Of a stretch of DNA of 64,000 bases, positions 17,784 through 28,462 are shown piece after piece. Position 1 is the first letter of the stretch. Each line of letters starts with the position of its first letter. The notes below the pieces were generated by a model that was given only the letters and a program-made list of their open reading frames with translations, had not been told where the DNA came from and did no database searches. The translations under genes were made by a program, and so were the position numbers. Source of the stretch: Burkholderiaceae bacterium (GTDB taxonomy: Bacteria; Pseudomonadota; Gammaproteobacteria; Burkholderiales; Burkholderiaceae_C); assembly GCA_019751915.1 (NCBI GenBank), contig JAIEMS010000004.1, positions 32,185 to 96,184 on the forward strand, in the 5' to 3' direction.

Positions 17784-18907
17784 ACACCCGCACCACGACC
17801 GACACGCTGAAAAACGTCGAATACGAACAACCCGCCCAAGGTACGGTTTGCTCGACCAAACACGCGTGGGCGCGCATTCCAGCCGAACCCTCGGCCACCG
17901 AACGCGCCGCGCTGAAAGACAAAATTCGCCGCTTGTTGAAAGAAAAAAATGCGGTGATGGTGTCGCATTACTACGTTCACCCCGATCTGCAAGATTTGGC
18001 CGAAGAAACCGGCGGCATTGTCAGCGACTCGCTCGAAATGGCCCGCTTTGGCCGCGACCACGCTGCGCAAACGCTGGTGGTGTCGGGGGTGCGCTTTATG
18101 GGCGAGACCGCCAAAATCCTCTCACCCGAAAAAACCATCCTTATGCCCGATTTGGATGCGACGTGTTCGCTCGATTTGGGCTGTCCGGTCGATGAATTCA
18201 GTGCTTTTTGCGACCAATACCCCGACCGCACCGTGGTGGTTTACGCCAATACCAGCGCTGCCGTCAAAGCCCGCGCCGACTGGTTGGTGACATCAAGCTG
18301 TGCGCTGGAGATTGTCCAAGCTCTGAAAGAGCAGGGGCACAAAATTTTATGGGCACCTGACCGCCATTTGGGTGATTACATCCGCCGGGAAACCGGGGCC
18401 GACATGGTGTTTTGGAACGGTGCCTGCATTGTTCACGACGAATTCAAAGCCTTTGAATTGGAAGGGCTGAAGCAAGAGCACCCCAAAGCCAAGGTATTGG
18501 TACACCCCGAAAGCCCCGCCGATGTGGTGGCGCTGGCCGACGCGGTGGGTTCGACATCGGCCATCTTGCATGCCGCGCGCACGATGGATGCCACAGAGTT
18601 CATCGTCGCTACCGACAACGGCATGATGCACAAGCTGCGCACGCTCAACCCCGGCAAAATTTTCTACGAAGCGCCCACTGCGGGCAACAGCGCCACCTGC
18701 AAAAGTTGCGCCCATTGCCCGTGGATGGCAATGAACGGCTTGGCGGGCGTGGCGCAGGTGCTAGAGAGTGGCAGCAACACGATTGAGGTGGATGCGGCGC
18801 TGATTCCGCGCGCACGCTTGCCCATTGATCGCATGCTGGCTTTTACTGCGGCACTGAAAAACGGCCAACCCACCACCGGGTTGGTACCCCATATCGGCGC
18901 GGCCTAG
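17780..18907 (+). CDS. nadA: quinolinate synthase A
   Basis: Condenses iminoaspartate with dihydroxyacetone phosphate to quinolinate, using an oxygen-sensitive 4Fe-4S cluster. The three candidate cluster cysteines are in [19 protein letters not shown] and [10 protein letters not shown]. The substrate-binding [18 protein letters not shown] and [14 protein letters not shown] are also typical. Length 375 fits the family. The 3' end overlaps the 3' end of nnr on the other strand by four bases. Confidence 0.95.
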   Translation: MNTRTTTDTLKNVEYEQPAQGTVCSTKHAWARIPAEPSATERAALKDKIRRLLKEKNAVMVSHYYVHPDLQDLAEETGGIVSDSLEMARFGRDHAAQTLVVSGVRFMGETAKILSPEKTILMPDLDATCSLDLGCPVDEFSAFCDQYPDRTVVVYANTSAAVKARADWLVTSSCALEIVQALKEQGHKILWAPDRHLGDYIRRETGADMVFWNGACIVHDEFKAFELEGLKQEHPKAKVLVHPESPADVVALADAVGSTSAILHAARTMDATEFIVATDNGMMHKLRTLNPGKIFYEAPTAGNSATCKSCAHCPWMAMNGLAGVAQVLESGSNTIEVDAALIPRARLPIDRMLAFTAALKNGQPTTGLVPHIGAA

Positions 18908-20430
18908 CCGCAGCGGGCTAAGGCGCTGGCCGTCAGGGGGGCACTGCTGTCGGGCCACTGGTCGGCGGCCCAGCCATGTGCCCAGACGGCGGCCACGGCG
19001 GCTTGTGTTGCATCGGTGCCAGCAGCCAGATGTGCGCCCAACATGCCTGCCAGCACATCGCCGGTGCCTGCGCTGGCCAGCCGGGCGTTGCCGGTCGGGT
19101 TGATGTGGGCGACTTGGCCCGGCGCAGCCACGATGCTGCCCGAGCCTTTGAGTACAGCCACGCAGCCAAACTGGTCGGCCAGCGCTTGTGCTGCGGCCAG
19201 CCGGTCGGCTTGCACATGGCTGGCGGTGCTGCCCAGTAAGCGGGCGGCCTCCAGCGGATGGGGCGTTAGCACAGTGACTTGGCCCTGTTGCGCGCGTCCT
19301 TGGAGGGCGGTTTGCAGCGCCGGGTCGGCAGCAATGGCATTGAGCGCATCGGCATCAAGCACCAAGCGTGGCACCTGCGCTAGCACTTGCGCCAGCACCG
19401 TGCGCACCGCCTCACCACCGCCACAGCCACAAACCACCGTCAATTGCGCCAACGGCAGAGCGCTAAAGTGGCGAAACATCAGCTCCGGTTGCTGCCCATC
19501 CAGCGCCGGCCCTGCATCATCAAGCAATGCAACCAACACCCGTCCCGCGCCACTGTGCAATGCCGCCCTTGCCGCCAACAGCGCTGCACCCGTCATGCCC
19601 ATACCGCGCGCTGACAGGCCCTCCCCACCCACCACCGCCACATCGCCATAACTGCCTTTGTGGCTGGCATGGCAACGCGCAGGCGACGGGGCTGGATTGG
19701 CCAACCATGCACTGGGCCGTTCGTCGCCGGGTGATACTCCCAAGTCATCGAACCAGACTGCACCTGCACTATCGCGGCCGGTGCCGGTAAAAAGACCGGG
19801 CTTGAGGGTGAGCAGACTCAGTGTGTGGCGTTCTGGCGTGGGAAAAGGCGACGCTAACGGGGCAAACCCCGGCGCGTACTGGCCGGTATCGGCTTGCAAA
19901 CCAGTGGGCACATCGACGGCCAGCACGGGTGCTGGACTGGCGCGCAAGTGCGCCAAGAGCCTGAGCAGCGGGCTGCCCGGCGTTGGTGCGGAACGGGCAT
20001 TATTGAGCATCAGACCGATGCCCAGCAATGCATCAATGCACAGGTCGCTAGCGCCCATGTGCTGCGGGGGCTGGTCGTCAAACTGCACCCCTGCATCGCG
20101 TGCGCGTTGCCACGACCGCAGTGCATCAGGGGGCGCAGTTTCTGGCGAACCCAGCCAGCTCACCACCACACGCAGCCCGCGCTGGTGCAGATGCAGCGCC
20201 GCCTCTAGCCCATCACCCCCGTTGTTGCCGGGGCCGCAAGCAATCCACACTGTGCGGGCGTGGGGTGCCAATGCCCGTGCCAGCCGGGCTACCGCCAGCC
20301 CCGCCCGCTGCATGAGGCTGTGTGTGGGTAAGCCGGCAGCGGCCTGTTGCTCGATACGCTGCGTGGCAGCGGTACCAAACAAGGGCCGAGCGAGGCCGGG
20401 AGCAATGCGTTGCACCGTGGGCACTGGCAT
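18904..20430 (-). CDS. nnr: bifunctional NAD(P)H-hydrate epimerase / ADP-dependent dehydratase
   Basis: Repairs hydrated NADH and NADPH. The N-terminal YjeF epimerase domain (about 1-215) shows [19 protein letters not shown]. The C-terminal carbohydrate-kinase-like dehydratase domain (about 240-505) shows [41 protein letters not shown] and the nucleotide-binding [16 protein letters not shown]. It starts only five bases after the stop of the upstream acetyltransferase gene, so the two are probably co-transcribed. Confidence 0.93.
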   Translation of the reverse strand: MPVPTVQRIAPGLARPLFGTAATQRIEQQAAAGLPTHSLMQRAGLAVARLARALAPHARTVWIACGPGNNGGDGLEAALHLHQRGLRVVVSWLGSPETAPPDALRSWQRARDAGVQFDDQPPQHMGASDLCIDALLGIGLMLNNARSAPTPGSPLLRLLAHLRASPAPVLAVDVPTGLQADTGQYAPGFAPLASPFPTPERHTLSLLTLKPGLFTGTGRDSAGAVWFDDLGVSPGDERPSAWLANPAPSPARCHASHKGSYGDVAVVGGEGLSARGMGMTGAALLAARAALHSGAGRVLVALLDDAGPALDGQQPELMFRHFSALPLAQLTVVCGCGGGEAVRTVLAQVLAQVPRLVLDADALNAIAADPALQTALQGRAQQGQVTVLTPHPLEAARLLGSTASHVQADRLAAAQALADQFGCVAVLKGSGSIVAAPGQVAHINPTGNARLASAGTGDVLAGMLGAHLAAGTDATQAAVAAVWAHGWAADQWPDSSAPLTASALARCG

Positions 20431-20435
20431 GGGAC

Positions 20436-23138
20436 TTACAGCTGGTGGGTCACCAATTTGAAGTCTTGGTCTTCAGGGTAGGACTTGATGGCGAACCCTA
20501 AGCTTTTCATCAGCTTGAGCATGCCGGGGTTGTTTGCCAGCACCAAGCCTTCAATGGCACTGAGACCCTTTTCGCGGGCCACGTCCATGATGCTGAGCAT
20601 CAACCGCGAACCCAGTCCTTTGCCATTGAAATCATCGGCCACTACGAGTGCAAACTCACAACTGGAGCGGTCTGGATTGGTCACATACCGCGACACACCG
20701 ACCATGCGTTCGGTTTCCTCAATTTGGCCCTCTGCGTTGGCGGTGCGCTCTTTGACTACCGCCACCAATGCCATTTCACGGTCGTAGTCGATCAAGGTAA
20801 AGCGTGCCAGCATGGAGGGCGGCAGCTCTGCCATCGATGAGATGAAGCGGTAGTAACGGCTCTGTGCTGAAAGTCCGGTGACCATCGTCTGCAACATCTG
20901 TGCATCGCCGGGGTGGATCGGACGCACGGTGTATTCGCCACCACCGCGCATCGGCCAGACCTGTTCGTGGCGGGCCGGGTAGGGCAAGATAGCCAAATGG
21001 CCGTAGTTGTTTACGCCGCCGCCACCGGAGTTGCTGCCACCTTGTGGGGTGTGGTCGATGGTGATGAGGGCATCTACTGCTACTGCGCCGTTGTCGTCCA
21101 CGATGATGGGGTTGATGTCCATTTCGCGCAGTTGTGGCAATTCGCACACCATTTCCGATACCCGCAGCAGCACTTGCTCAAGGGCCTCGCGGTTGGCCGC
21201 GCTGGCACCGCGCCATGCACCCAGCGTTTCAGAAACCCGCGACCGTTCAATCAGGCGACGCGCCAAGAATTGGTTCAGCGGTGGCAGTTCCATCGCTTTG
21301 TCGTTGATGAGTTCGATCATGGTGCCGCCAGCACCAAACGAAATCACCGGCCCAAACGGATCGTCAGTGACCAGCCCGACGCAGATTTCGCGGCCACGCC
21401 GTGCAGGGGCCATGACCTGTACCGTGACGCCATTGATGCGTGCATTGGGCAAAAGTCGGGTCACGCGCTGCACCATATCGGTGTAGGTATCGCGGGCCGT
21501 GGCACCGTTCATGATGTTCAACGCCACGCCACCGACATCGGATTTGTGCATGATGTCGGGCGAATCAATCTTGAGCGCAACCGGAAAGCCCAGTTGCGTG
21601 GCGATCATCATCGCTTCGTGCGCGTTACGGGCCAAGATAGTCTTGGTGACCGGAATATGAAATGCTGCCAACAGCGTTTTCGATTCCATCTCGGTCAGCA
21701 CTTTGCGCCGCTCGGCCAGTGCACTCTCGATCACCAAACGTGCACCCTCAATGTCGGGCTTGGCCAGTGCCGACAGCGGTGGTGGCGTTTGTTGCAACAG
21801 CTGTTGGTTTTGGTAGAAAGAAGCAATATTGCCAAAGGCACCAACTGCAGCCTCGGGCGTGCGAAAACTTGGAATCATCGCCGTCTTGAGAATGCCGCGC
21901 CCCGCCACCACGGTGGCATCGCCCATCCAGCAGGTCAGCAGTGGTTTGCCCAAGTGGGGCTTGATGTCGGCCAACGCCTGCGCGATGGCGGTGGCATCAG
22001 CGCCGGGGCGGGGCGAGAAAATCACCAAAATGCCGTCGATTTGGCGGTCTTTTCCTGCCACCTCAATAGCAGCGTGGTAGTGCGCTGCAGTGGCCGATTC
22101 AGACAAATCAATCAGATCGTTCAGCGAAGCATGCGTGGGCAACAGTGGCCGCAGTTCGGCGGCTGACTCGGGCGAGAGTTTGCCCAAATCGAGCGAAATT
22201 TGGTGAATCCAATCGGCTGCCAACACACCCGGGCCGCCACCATTGGCAACGATGGCCAGCCGCCGTCCGACCGGACGGTAGCGCGAAGCCAAGCATTTGG
22301 CCGCTGAAAATAATTCAACAAACGAATGCACCCGCACCGCACCGGCGCGGCGCAGCGCAGCATCGAAAACATCGTCGCTGCCCACAATAGCGCCACTGTG
22401 GGTCTGTGCTGCTTCGTTGCCGGTCAATTTGCGCCCGGCCTTGAGCACCACTACCGGCTTGGCGTTGGCCGCCGAGCGCAGTGCGCTCATAAAATTGCGC
22501 GCGTTGCCGATGCCTTCAAGGTACACAACGATGCTTTGGGTAAAGCGGTCGTTGGCAAGAAAATCAAGCACCTGTGCAATGTCCACGGCTGTGTTGGGGC
22601 CTAACGACACTACCGACGAAAAACCTACGCCGTTGCTGCGTGCCCAATCCAAAATCGACGATGTCAGCGCCCCTGATTGCGATACCAGCGCCAATGGGCC
22701 GGGCTGCGCCAACGGGCCTGCCACGCTGGCATTGAGCTGCAACTGCGGGCGTTGCAGGCCCAAGCAGTTGGGGCCAAGCAAATGAATGCCCTCGCGCTGG
22801 GCAATGCCCTTGAGCGTAATGGCATCGTCGGCACTCATGCCGCTCGAGACCACCAACGCCGCTCGGCAACTCATGCGCCCAGCCAGCTCCAGTGCGCCAG
22901 CTACTTCGTCTGCGGGCAGGGCAATGATGGCCAAATCAGCCCGCGCTTGCGCTAAGTCGGCCAATGTGCCGCTGGCTTGTGTGTTGAGAAACTGCAACGT
23001 ACCGCTGTAGTGCTGGGCACGCAAGGCCTCGTACAGCATCACCGCTTGGGGTGTTTGCGTGGACGGTTCATCGACCTGACCAGCAAAGACGACGATAGAT
23101 TCGGGCGAAAAAAGCGGGGTAAGGTAGTGTGTATCCAT
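20436..23138 (-). CDS. acyl-CoA synthetase (ADP-forming)-like/GNAT fusion, protein lysine acetyltransferase
   Basis: 900 residues from the ATG at 23138, preceded by GGAGAAAC. Domains in order: CoA-binding (about 5-130), succinyl-CoA-ligase-like (about 150-460), ATP-grasp (about 480-700, VTKTILARNAHEAMMIATQLGFPVALKIDSPDI), and a C-terminal GNAT domain (about 735-895, with GVSRYV and the acetyl-CoA loop FNGKGLGSRLM). This is the layout of PatZ/YfiQ-type lysine acetyltransferases, which regulate acetyl-CoA synthetase and other enzymes. The NDP-forming acyl-CoA ligase half is usually inactive in Pat proteins. Confidence 0.88.
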   Translation of the reverse strand: MDTHYLTPLFSPESIVVFAGQVDEPSTQTPQAVMLYEALRAQHYSGTLQFLNTQASGTLADLAQARADLAIIALPADEVAGALELAGRMSCRAALVVSSGMSADDAITLKGIAQREGIHLLGPNCLGLQRPQLQLNASVAGPLAQPGPLALVSQSGALTSSILDWARSNGVGFSSVVSLGPNTAVDIAQVLDFLANDRFTQSIVVYLEGIGNARNFMSALRSAANAKPVVVLKAGRKLTGNEAAQTHSGAIVGSDDVFDAALRRAGAVRVHSFVELFSAAKCLASRYRPVGRRLAIVANGGGPGVLAADWIHQISLDLGKLSPESAAELRPLLPTHASLNDLIDLSESATAAHYHAAIEVAGKDRQIDGILVIFSPRPGADATAIAQALADIKPHLGKPLLTCWMGDATVVAGRGILKTAMIPSFRTPEAAVGAFGNIASFYQNQQLLQQTPPPLSALAKPDIEGARLVIESALAERRKVLTEMESKTLLAAFHIPVTKTILARNAHEAMMIATQLGFPVALKIDSPDIMHKSDVGGVALNIMNGATARDTYTDMVQRVTRLLPNARINGVTVQVMAPARRGREICVGLVTDDPFGPVISFGAGGTMIELINDKAMELPPLNQFLARRLIERSRVSETLGAWRGASAANREALEQVLLRVSEMVCELPQLREMDINPIIVDDNGAVAVDALITIDHTPQGGSNSGGGGVNNYGHLAILPYPARHEQVWPMRGGGEYTVRPIHPGDAQMLQTMVTGLSAQSRYYRFISSMAELPPSMLARFTLIDYDREMALVAVVKERTANAEGQIEETERMVGVSRYVTNPDRSSCEFALVVADDFNGKGLGSRLMLSIMDVAREKGLSAIEGLVLANNPGMLKLMKSLGFAIKSYPEDQDFKLVTHQL

Positions 23139-23190
23139 GATGTTTCTCCAGCGTGGGCCATCAAAAAGCCTACCCTTTTGGGGCGTGGCG

Positions 23191-23203
23191 TGCAATCATT
23201 GCA
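23191..23203. promoter_or_regulatory. perfect palindrome upstream of the lysine acetyltransferase gene
   Basis: TGCAATCATTGCA is a 6-1-6 perfect palindrome about 55 bases upstream of the acetyltransferase start on the minus strand. It has the form of an operator for a dimeric regulator; the regulator is not known. Confidence 0.4.
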
Positions 23204-23380
23204 AGTGTGCCCTACACCCATGCTGTGCGTTGCAGGCACAAACATGGGTAAGCAGTGCGGTGTGTGTTTGCATACCTGCACTGTATGCCAGTCTTAGGGT
23301 AAGTCTGGAATTTATAGTGCAGCTTTGGTGCTAAGAAAATAAGAAACCGTCAGCCGAACGTTCTTTAGGTAGGTCTTTTT

Positions 23381-23430
23381 GCTATTGAATTGATAGCTAT
23401 CAATGTAATGCCATCAACGGCAAAAAGCAC
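23381..23430 (+). repeat. dispersed Comamonadaceae-type repeat (intergenic copy)
   Basis: GCTATTGAATTGATAGCTATC is the clearest example of the first half of the repeat in this window. The second half (AACGGCAAAAAGCAC) has diverged. It lies upstream of the rpsB promoter. Confidence 0.65.
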
Positions 23431-23540
23431 TTTTTTCTTAAAAATGGCTCGAATACCCTCAAAATGAACGCCAAGGCAGGCGTTAGCACAGGGTTTCCAG
23501 CACCACGCGGCGCGTGGTGTCAAGGGTGTTGGGCTGGATA

Positions 23541-23549
23541 TGCTATAAT
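23541..23549 (+). promoter_or_regulatory. extended -10 promoter of rpsB-tsf
   Basis: TGCTATAAT is a consensus TATAAT with the upstream TGn extension. No good -35 element is seen at 17 bases, which fits an extended -10 promoter. It lies about 150 bases before rpsB, leaving a long leader. Confidence 0.65.
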
Positions 23550-23701
23550 TTCTGGGTTTTGCCGACTTCTGGGCTGCTTTTTAGAAAGCGGCCGCCAAGT
23601 GCCAAGATCAATCGCAAGCCAGCCCATTCAAGGTGTTGCTGCTCCGGTAAAGGGAGCGCAAATGTCGGGCTGGATTTCAGACCCAACCTTTGGAAAATAT
23701 T
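23550..23701 (+). promoter_or_regulatory. probable structured leader of the rpsB mRNA
   Basis: A leader of about 150 bases. CCAGCCC (23619) can pair with GGGCTGG (23667), enclosing a smaller GCTCC/GGGAGC hairpin (23641-23657). Autoregulation of rpsB by S2 through its leader is known in enterobacteria. Whether this leader does the same is inference. Confidence 0.4.
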
Positions 23702-24457
23702 ATGTCCGTTACCATGCGCGAAATGCTGGAAGCTGGTGTCCACTTCGGTCACCAAACTCGTTTCTGGAACCCCAAGATGGCCCCGTTCATCTTCGGTCAT
23801 CGCAACAAGATTCACATCATCAACTTGGAAAAGTCGCTGCCCCTGTTGCAGGACGCCGCCAAGTTTGCCAAGCAATTGGCTGCTAACCGTGGCACCATTT
23901 TGATGGTCGGCACTAAGCGCCAAGCCCGTGACACCATCGCCGCCGAAGCCGAACGCGCTGGCGTGCCTTTTGTCAACCAGCGTTGGCTGGGCGGCATGTT
24001 GACCAACTTCAAAACGGTCAAGACCTCGATCAAGCGCCTCAAGGACATGAAGGCCCAGCAAGAAACTGGTCTGGACGCTCTGAGCAAGAAAGAGCAACTG
24101 ATGTTTGCTCGCGAGATCGAAAAACTCGAAAAAGACATCGGCGGCATCCAAGATATGGCTGCACTGCCAGATGCTATTTTTGTGATCGACGTGGGCTTCC
24201 ACAAGATCGCTATCGCTGAAGCCAAGAAGCTGGGTATCCCGCTGATTGGCGTGGTCGATACCAACCACTCGCCTGACGGCATTGGCTACGTCATCCCCGG
24301 TAACGACGACTCGGCCAAGGCTGTTGATCTGTACGCCCGCGTGATTGCTGATGCGATCATCGAAGGCCGCGCTAACGCGATCGACGATGTGGCCCGTGCT
24401 GTGGTTGCCAACGAAGGTACCGACGAATTCGTCGAAGTGCAGGAAACTGCCGCCTAA
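23702..24457 (+). CDS. rpsB: 30S ribosomal protein S2
   Basis: 251 residues from the ATG at 23702; the TTG at 23690 in the track adds four unlikely residues. The sequence opens [25 protein letters not shown] and contains [12 protein letters not shown] and [27 protein letters not shown], all diagnostic of S2. The protein binds the 30S platform and is needed for S1 docking. It is followed by tsf, the conserved arrangement, with an attenuator-like terminator between the two. Confidence 0.98.
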   Translation: MSVTMREMLEAGVHFGHQTRFWNPKMAPFIFGHRNKIHIINLEKSLPLLQDAAKFAKQLAANRGTILMVGTKRQARDTIAAEAERAGVPFVNQRWLGGMLTNFKTVKTSIKRLKDMKAQQETGLDALSKKEQLMFAREIEKLEKDIGGIQDMAALPDAIFVIDVGFHKIAIAEAKKLGIPLIGVVDTNHSPDGIGYVIPGNDDSAKAVDLYARVIADAIIEGRANAIDDVARAVVANEGTDEFVEVQETAA

Positions 24458-24496
24458 GGCCTAACCCAAGGCTGCGCGATGTATCGCGGGAAAAAG

Positions 24497-24522
24497 CGGG
24501 GCTCATTTAGCCCCCTTTTTTT
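24497..24522 (+). terminator. Rho-independent terminator/attenuator between rpsB and tsf
   Basis: GGGGCT and AGCCCC form a six-pair stem with the five-base loop CATTT, followed by seven T residues. Its position inside the rpsB-tsf operon suggests partial termination that makes less tsf than rpsB mRNA. Confidence 0.75.
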
Positions 24523-24558
24523 ATCTTGAATCAATTGAACTGAAGACGGAGAAAACTG

Positions 24559-25482
24559 ATGGCTGCAATTACCGCAAGCATGGTCGCTGAACTGCGCGCC
24601 AAGACCGATGCCCCCATGATGGAGTGCAAAAAAGCCTTGACCGAGGCCGAAGGCAACATGGACAAAGCCGAAGAACTGCTGCGCGTCAAGCTCGGCAGCA
24701 AGGCTGGCAAGGCCGCCTCGCGCGTGACCGCTGAAGGCGTGGTGGCAAGCTCTATCAATGGCACCACGGGTGCCTTGGTTGAAGTTAACTGCGAAACCGA
24801 CTTCGTTACCAAGAACGACAGCTTCATCGCTCTGGTGCAAGCTGCGGCCAATTTGGTGGCACAACACAACCCTGCCGATGTCGCAGCGCTGGGTGCTTTG
24901 GCTTACGAGCAAGACGGCTTTGGCCCGACACTCGAAGACGTTCGCAAGGGTCTGATTGGCAAGATCGGCGAGAACATGTCGTTCCGCCGCTTCCAGTACT
25001 TCTCGGGTTCGAGCAAGCTGGCCTCTTACCTGCACGGCACACGCATTGGCGTGGTGGTCGAGTTTGATGGCGACGAAGTTGCTGCCAAAGACGTGGCAAT
25101 GCACATTGCCGCTATGAAGCCCGTGGCCCTGACCAGCGCCGACGTGCCTGCTGAACTGATCGAAAAAGAGCGTTCAGTGGCTGCTGCCAAGGCCGAAGAA
25201 GACAAAAAGACCGCAGAAGCTGCTGGCAAGCCCGTGCAGTCCGACGAAATCGTTGCCAAGCGCATCGAAGGCGGCGTGCAAAAGTACCTCAAGGAAGTTT
25301 CGCTGTTCAACCAGCCTTTCGTGAAGAACGACAAGCAAACCGTCGAGCAAATGCTCAAAGCCGCTGGCACCAGCATCAAGGGCTTTACGCTCTACGTTGT
25401 GGGCGAAGGCATTGAGAAGAAAGTGGACGACTTTGCTGCTGAAGTTGCTGCCCAAGTCGCTGCTGCCAAGGCTGCTGCCTGA
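24559..25482 (+). CDS. tsf: elongation factor Ts
   Basis: Guanine-nucleotide exchange factor for EF-Tu. The sequence begins [33 protein letters not shown], containing the N-terminal UBA-like domain, and shows the core motif [13 protein letters not shown] that inserts into EF-Tu. Length is 307 residues. A GGAG ribosome-binding site lies at the expected spacing. It is followed by pyrH, frr and uppS, the standard order. Confidence 0.98.
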   Translation: MAAITASMVAELRAKTDAPMMECKKALTEAEGNMDKAEELLRVKLGSKAGKAASRVTAEGVVASSINGTTGALVEVNCETDFVTKNDSFIALVQAAANLVAQHNPADVAALGALAYEQDGFGPTLEDVRKGLIGKIGENMSFRRFQYFSGSSKLASYLHGTRIGVVVEFDGDEVAAKDVAMHIAAMKPVALTSADVPAELIEKERSVAAAKAEEDKKTAEAAGKPVQSDEIVAKRIEGGVQKYLKEVSLFNQPFVKNDKQTVEQMLKAAGTSIKGFTLYVVGEGIEKKVDDFAAEVAAQVAAAKAAA

Positions 25483-25535
25483 TTGCTGACCCCATCCATC
25501 GTTCCTTACCGCATTTGATCTACGGAGAATCCCCC

Positions 25536-26258
25536 ATGTCCATCGCTACACCGGCCTACAAGCGCATTTTGCTCAAGCTGTCTGGTGAGGCCCTGATGGG
25601 GGATGATGCCTTTGGCATCAACCGCGCCACCATCGAACGCATGGTCGATGAAGTGGCCGAGGTTACCCGTATGGGTGTGGAAGTTGCGGTGGTCATTGGT
25701 GGTGGCAACATTTTCCGGGGTGTCGCTGGCGGCGCTGCCGGCATGGATCGCGCCACTGCCGATTACATGGGCATGTTGGCCACCGTGATGAATGCGCTGG
25801 CGCTGGCCGACGCGATGGACAAGCGCGGCCTGACAGCGCGTGTCATGTCGGCTATCTCGATTGAGCAGGTCGTTGAGCCTTATGTGCGTCCTAAGGCACT
25901 GCAATACCTTGAAGAAGGCAAAGTGGTGGTATTTGCCGCAGGCACGGGCAATCCGTTTTTTACTACCGACACGGCAGCAGCTCTGCGCGGTGCAGAAATC
26001 GGTGCTGAACTGGTGCTCAAGGCGACCAAGGTCGATGGCGTTTATTCTGCCGACCCCCACAAAGACCCCACTGCCACACGCTACACAGAATTGACTTTCG
26101 ATGAGGCTATGGTTCGCAACTTGGGCATCATGGACGCTACGGCGTTTGCGCTGTGCCGCGACCAGAAGCTGCCGGTGAAGGTGTTCTCGATCATCAAGCC
26201 AGGCGCACTCAAGCGCGTGGTCATGGGCCAAGATGAAGGCACACTGGTTCACGCTTGA
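25536..26258 (+). CDS. pyrH: uridylate kinase
   Basis: Phosphorylates UMP to UDP; the bacterial enzyme is a hexamer of the amino-acid-kinase fold. Seen are [45 protein letters not shown], and [31 protein letters not shown] use the ATG at 25536 preceded by CGGAGAAT, giving 240 residues; the track TTG at 25515 lies upstream of this site. UDP made here feeds the uppS and lpx pathways encoded downstream. Confidence 0.96.
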   Translation: MSIATPAYKRILLKLSGEALMGDDAFGINRATIERMVDEVAEVTRMGVEVAVVIGGGNIFRGVAGGAAGMDRATADYMGMLATVMNALALADAMDKRGLTARVMSAISIEQVVEPYVRPKALQYLEEGKVVVFAAGTGNPFFTTDTAAALRGAEIGAELVLKATKVDGVYSADPHKDPTATRYTELTFDEAMVRNLGIMDATAFALCRDQKLPVKVFSIIKPGALKRVVMGQDEGTLVHA

Positions 26259-26276
26259 CGGGTTGTAGGAGAAAAA

Positions 26277-26834
26277 ATGACTGCCAATATCAAGAAAAAT
26301 ATGGAAACCAAGATGGACCAATCCATCGTGGCTTTCAAAAACAATTTGCTCAAAATTCGCACTGGCCGTGCCAGTCCAGCGCTGCTTGACACCGTGCATG
26401 TGGATTACTACGGCTCCATGGTGCCTTTGAGTCAAGTGGCCAATGTGCAACTGCTTGACGCGCGCACCATCAGCGTGCAGCCTTGGGAAAAAGGCATGGG
26501 TGCGAAGATTGAAAAGGCCATCCGTGAAAGCGATTTGGGCCTGAACCCCGCGTCCATGGGTGACTTGATTCGTGTCCCGATGCCGCCCATGAGCGAAGAG
26601 CGCCGTAAAGAGATGACCAAACTGGCGCGCAACGAAGGCGAATCGGCCAAGATTGCCGTGCGTAATTTGCGCCGTGATGCCAATGAAGGTGTCAAAAAAT
26701 TGGTCAAAGACAAACTGGCATCCGAAGACGACCAAAAGCGCTCAGAAGCCGATATTCAAAAAGTCACCGATCGGCACATTGCCGAGATTGATGCGCTGGT
26801 GGCCGCCAAAGAGCAAGAAATCATGGCAGTGTGA
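26277..26834 (+). CDS. frr: ribosome recycling factor
   Basis: Works with EF-G to split post-termination ribosomes. The 185-residue sequence has the typical [58 protein letters not shown] and RNLRRDANE blocks of the three-helix-bundle domain. The ATG follows TAGGAG. The last bases overlap the GTG start of uppS. Confidence 0.97.
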   Translation: MTANIKKNMETKMDQSIVAFKNNLLKIRTGRASPALLDTVHVDYYGSMVPLSQVANVQLLDARTISVQPWEKGMGAKIEKAIRESDLGLNPASMGDLIRVPMPPMSEERRKEMTKLARNEGESAKIAVRNLRRDANEGVKKLVKDKLASEDDQKRSEADIQKVTDRHIAEIDALVAAKEQEIMAV

Positions 26835-27592
26835 GGTTAGGTCGCATTTCTGTGTCCGCATCCTCGTCCTTGCAGCAAGGCCCGCGCCACATTGCCATCG
26901 TCATGGATGGCAATGGCCGTTGGGCCAAGCAACGCTTTTTGCCCCGCTTGGCCGGGCACAAGCAAGGCGTTAATGCTCTGCGCCGCTGTACCCAAGCTTG
27001 CGCCCAGCGCGGCGTTGCCGTCCTGACGGTCTTTGCCTTTTCTTCCGAAAATTGGAACCGTCCAGTCGATGAGGTCAGTGGCTTGCTGGAGTTGTTGGCA
27101 CTGGCCCTATCGCGCGAAGTACCCCAATTGCGCAAAGACGGGGTGCGTGTGCGCTTTATCGGTGACCGGGCCAGCTTGTCTGCCAAAGTGCGTGATGGTT
27201 TGGCACAAGCCGAAGCTGCTACCCACCACAATACCCGCTTGGTGTTGAATGTGTGCTTCAACTACGGTGGGCGCTGGGATATTGCCCAAGCCGCCAGCAC
27301 ACTGGCTGCGCGCGGTGAACCGATCACTGAACTGAGCCTGAACGCAGCGATGGCGTTGTCGGATGTGCCCGATCCTGATTTACTGATTCGCACCGGCGGC
27401 GAAATGCGCTTGAGCAATTTCTTGCTTTGGCAGGCGGCGTATTCTGAACTCCTTTTTAGCGACAAACTCTGGCCCGATTTTGACGAGGCTGCGCTCGATG
27501 CCGCCATCGCCGATTACTGCGCCCGCGAACGTCGTTTTGGCAAAACCTCCGAACAAATCCTCGCAGCGCCTTTACAGCCGTTGCCCGCTTGA
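26831..27592 (+). CDS. uppS: undecaprenyl diphosphate synthase
   Basis: Adds isopentenyl units in cis to farnesyl diphosphate to make the C55 lipid carrier for peptidoglycan and O-antigen. [16 protein letters not shown] contains the catalytic Asp and diphosphate-binding Gly-Arg. [11 protein letters not shown] and the C-terminal [25 protein letters not shown] are also diagnostic. A GTG start overlapping the frr stop gives 253 residues. The next gene is cdsA. Confidence 0.96.
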   Translation: MRLGRISVSASSSLQQGPRHIAIVMDGNGRWAKQRFLPRLAGHKQGVNALRRCTQACAQRGVAVLTVFAFSSENWNRPVDEVSGLLELLALALSREVPQLRKDGVRVRFIGDRASLSAKVRDGLAQAEAATHHNTRLVLNVCFNYGGRWDIAQAASTLAARGEPITELSLNAAMALSDVPDPDLLIRTGGEMRLSNFLLWQAAYSELLFSDKLWPDFDEAALDAAIADYCARERRFGKTSEQILAAPLQPLPA

Positions 27593-27601
27593 AAGGGCAC
27601 C

Positions 27602-28462
27602 ATGCTCAAACAGCGCGTTATTACCGCTTTGGTTCTGCTGGCGATTCTCCTGCCCGCACTTTTTTATCCGTCGCCCGCGCCGTTCGCCATCGTGGTGTTG
27701 GTTTTGATGGCCGCAGGCGCTTGGGAATGGGCTCGCCTGAACGGTTGTGCCATGCTGGCCTCGCTGGCATGGGGTGGTGTCTGTGTCGGGCTGTGCGGTG
27801 CAGCGTGGTGGTTGGGTTGGTTGCAGCAGCCATTGACCACGCTGTGGCTGGTGGGTGGCGCGTTGTGGGTGTTGGGCAGTGCGGCCATGCTGCGTGCCGG
27901 TGTAGCAGGCTGGCCCCAAATACCCGCACCACTGCGGCTTCTGGGCGGCTTACTGGCTTTGTGGCTGGCTTGGATGGCGGCGGTGCAGGCGCGCATGGTA
28001 GGTATTAACTTTTTGATGTCGGCACTGGCACTGGTTTGGATGGCCGACATTGCCGCTTATTTTGCGGGCCGGGCTTTTGGCTTGCGATTTACCAAAAATC
28101 GGCTGGCACCCTCGGTCAGCCCCGGCAAGAGCTGGGAAGGTGTCTGGGGTGGCGGTGTCGGCGTGCTGCTTTTGGCGTTGCTATGGGTCGGTGCCGATGC
28201 CAGCCTGCAAACACCCGTTGCCAGTTTATTTACCCGTTTGGCGGGCCACGGGTGGCATTGGTTATTGCTGGCCGTCCTGTTAATGACGGCCATGAGTGTG
28301 GCGGGGGATTTGGTCGAATCACTGATTAAACGGGCCGCTGGCGTCAAAGATAGTAGTAATCTGCTTCCAGGACACGGCGGTGTGCTTGATCGTATCGACG
28401 CATTATTACCAACGCTGCCCTTGGCGATGATGCTTTACTCTTTGGTACAGGTAAGTGTTTAG
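27602..28462 (+). CDS. cdsA: phosphatidate cytidylyltransferase
   Basis: Integral membrane enzyme that makes CDP-diacylglycerol from phosphatidate and CTP, the branch point of phospholipid synthesis. It shows about seven to eight hydrophobic segments, the motif APSVSPGKSWEGVWGG, and the C-terminal CDS signature SLIKRAAGVKDSSNLLPGHGGVLDRIDALLP with its metal-binding Asp. Length 286. Normally followed directly by dxr; here about 500 bases of AT-rich DNA with a small gene intervene. Confidence 0.96.
   Translation: MLKQRVITALVLLAILLPALFYPSPAPFAIVVLVLMAAGAWEWARLNGCAMLASLAWGGVCVGLCGAAWWLGWLQQPLTTLWLVGGALWVLGSAAMLRAGVAGWPQIPAPLRLLGGLLALWLAWMAAVQARMVGINFLMSALALVWMADIAAYFAGRAFGLRFTKNRLAPSVSPGKSWEGVWGGGVGVLLLALLWVGADASLQTPVASLFTRLAGHGWHWLLLAVLLMTAMSVAGDLVESLIKRAAGVKDSSNLLPGHGGVLDRIDALLPTLPLAMMLYSLVQVSV

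Larger units (their letters stand above)
23139..23540. other. intergenic region between the divergent acetyltransferase gene and rpsB
   Basis: About 400 bases without a convincing gene. It holds the palindrome at 23191, a 7 bp inverted repeat (ACCCATG at 23216, CATGGGT at 23243) and a dispersed repeat copy at 23381. The short frames listed by the track here look like chance ORFs. Confidence 0.6.

Noticed and set aside
20913-22166. 417-codon plus-strand ORF antisense to the acetyltransferase gene
   Set aside because: His/Arg/Gly-rich with no domain; a typical antisense shadow in a GC-rich gene.
25506-26735. 409-codon minus-strand ORF across pyrH and frr
   Set aside because: Antisense to two certain genes, with His/Gln-rich shadow composition and no recognisable motif.
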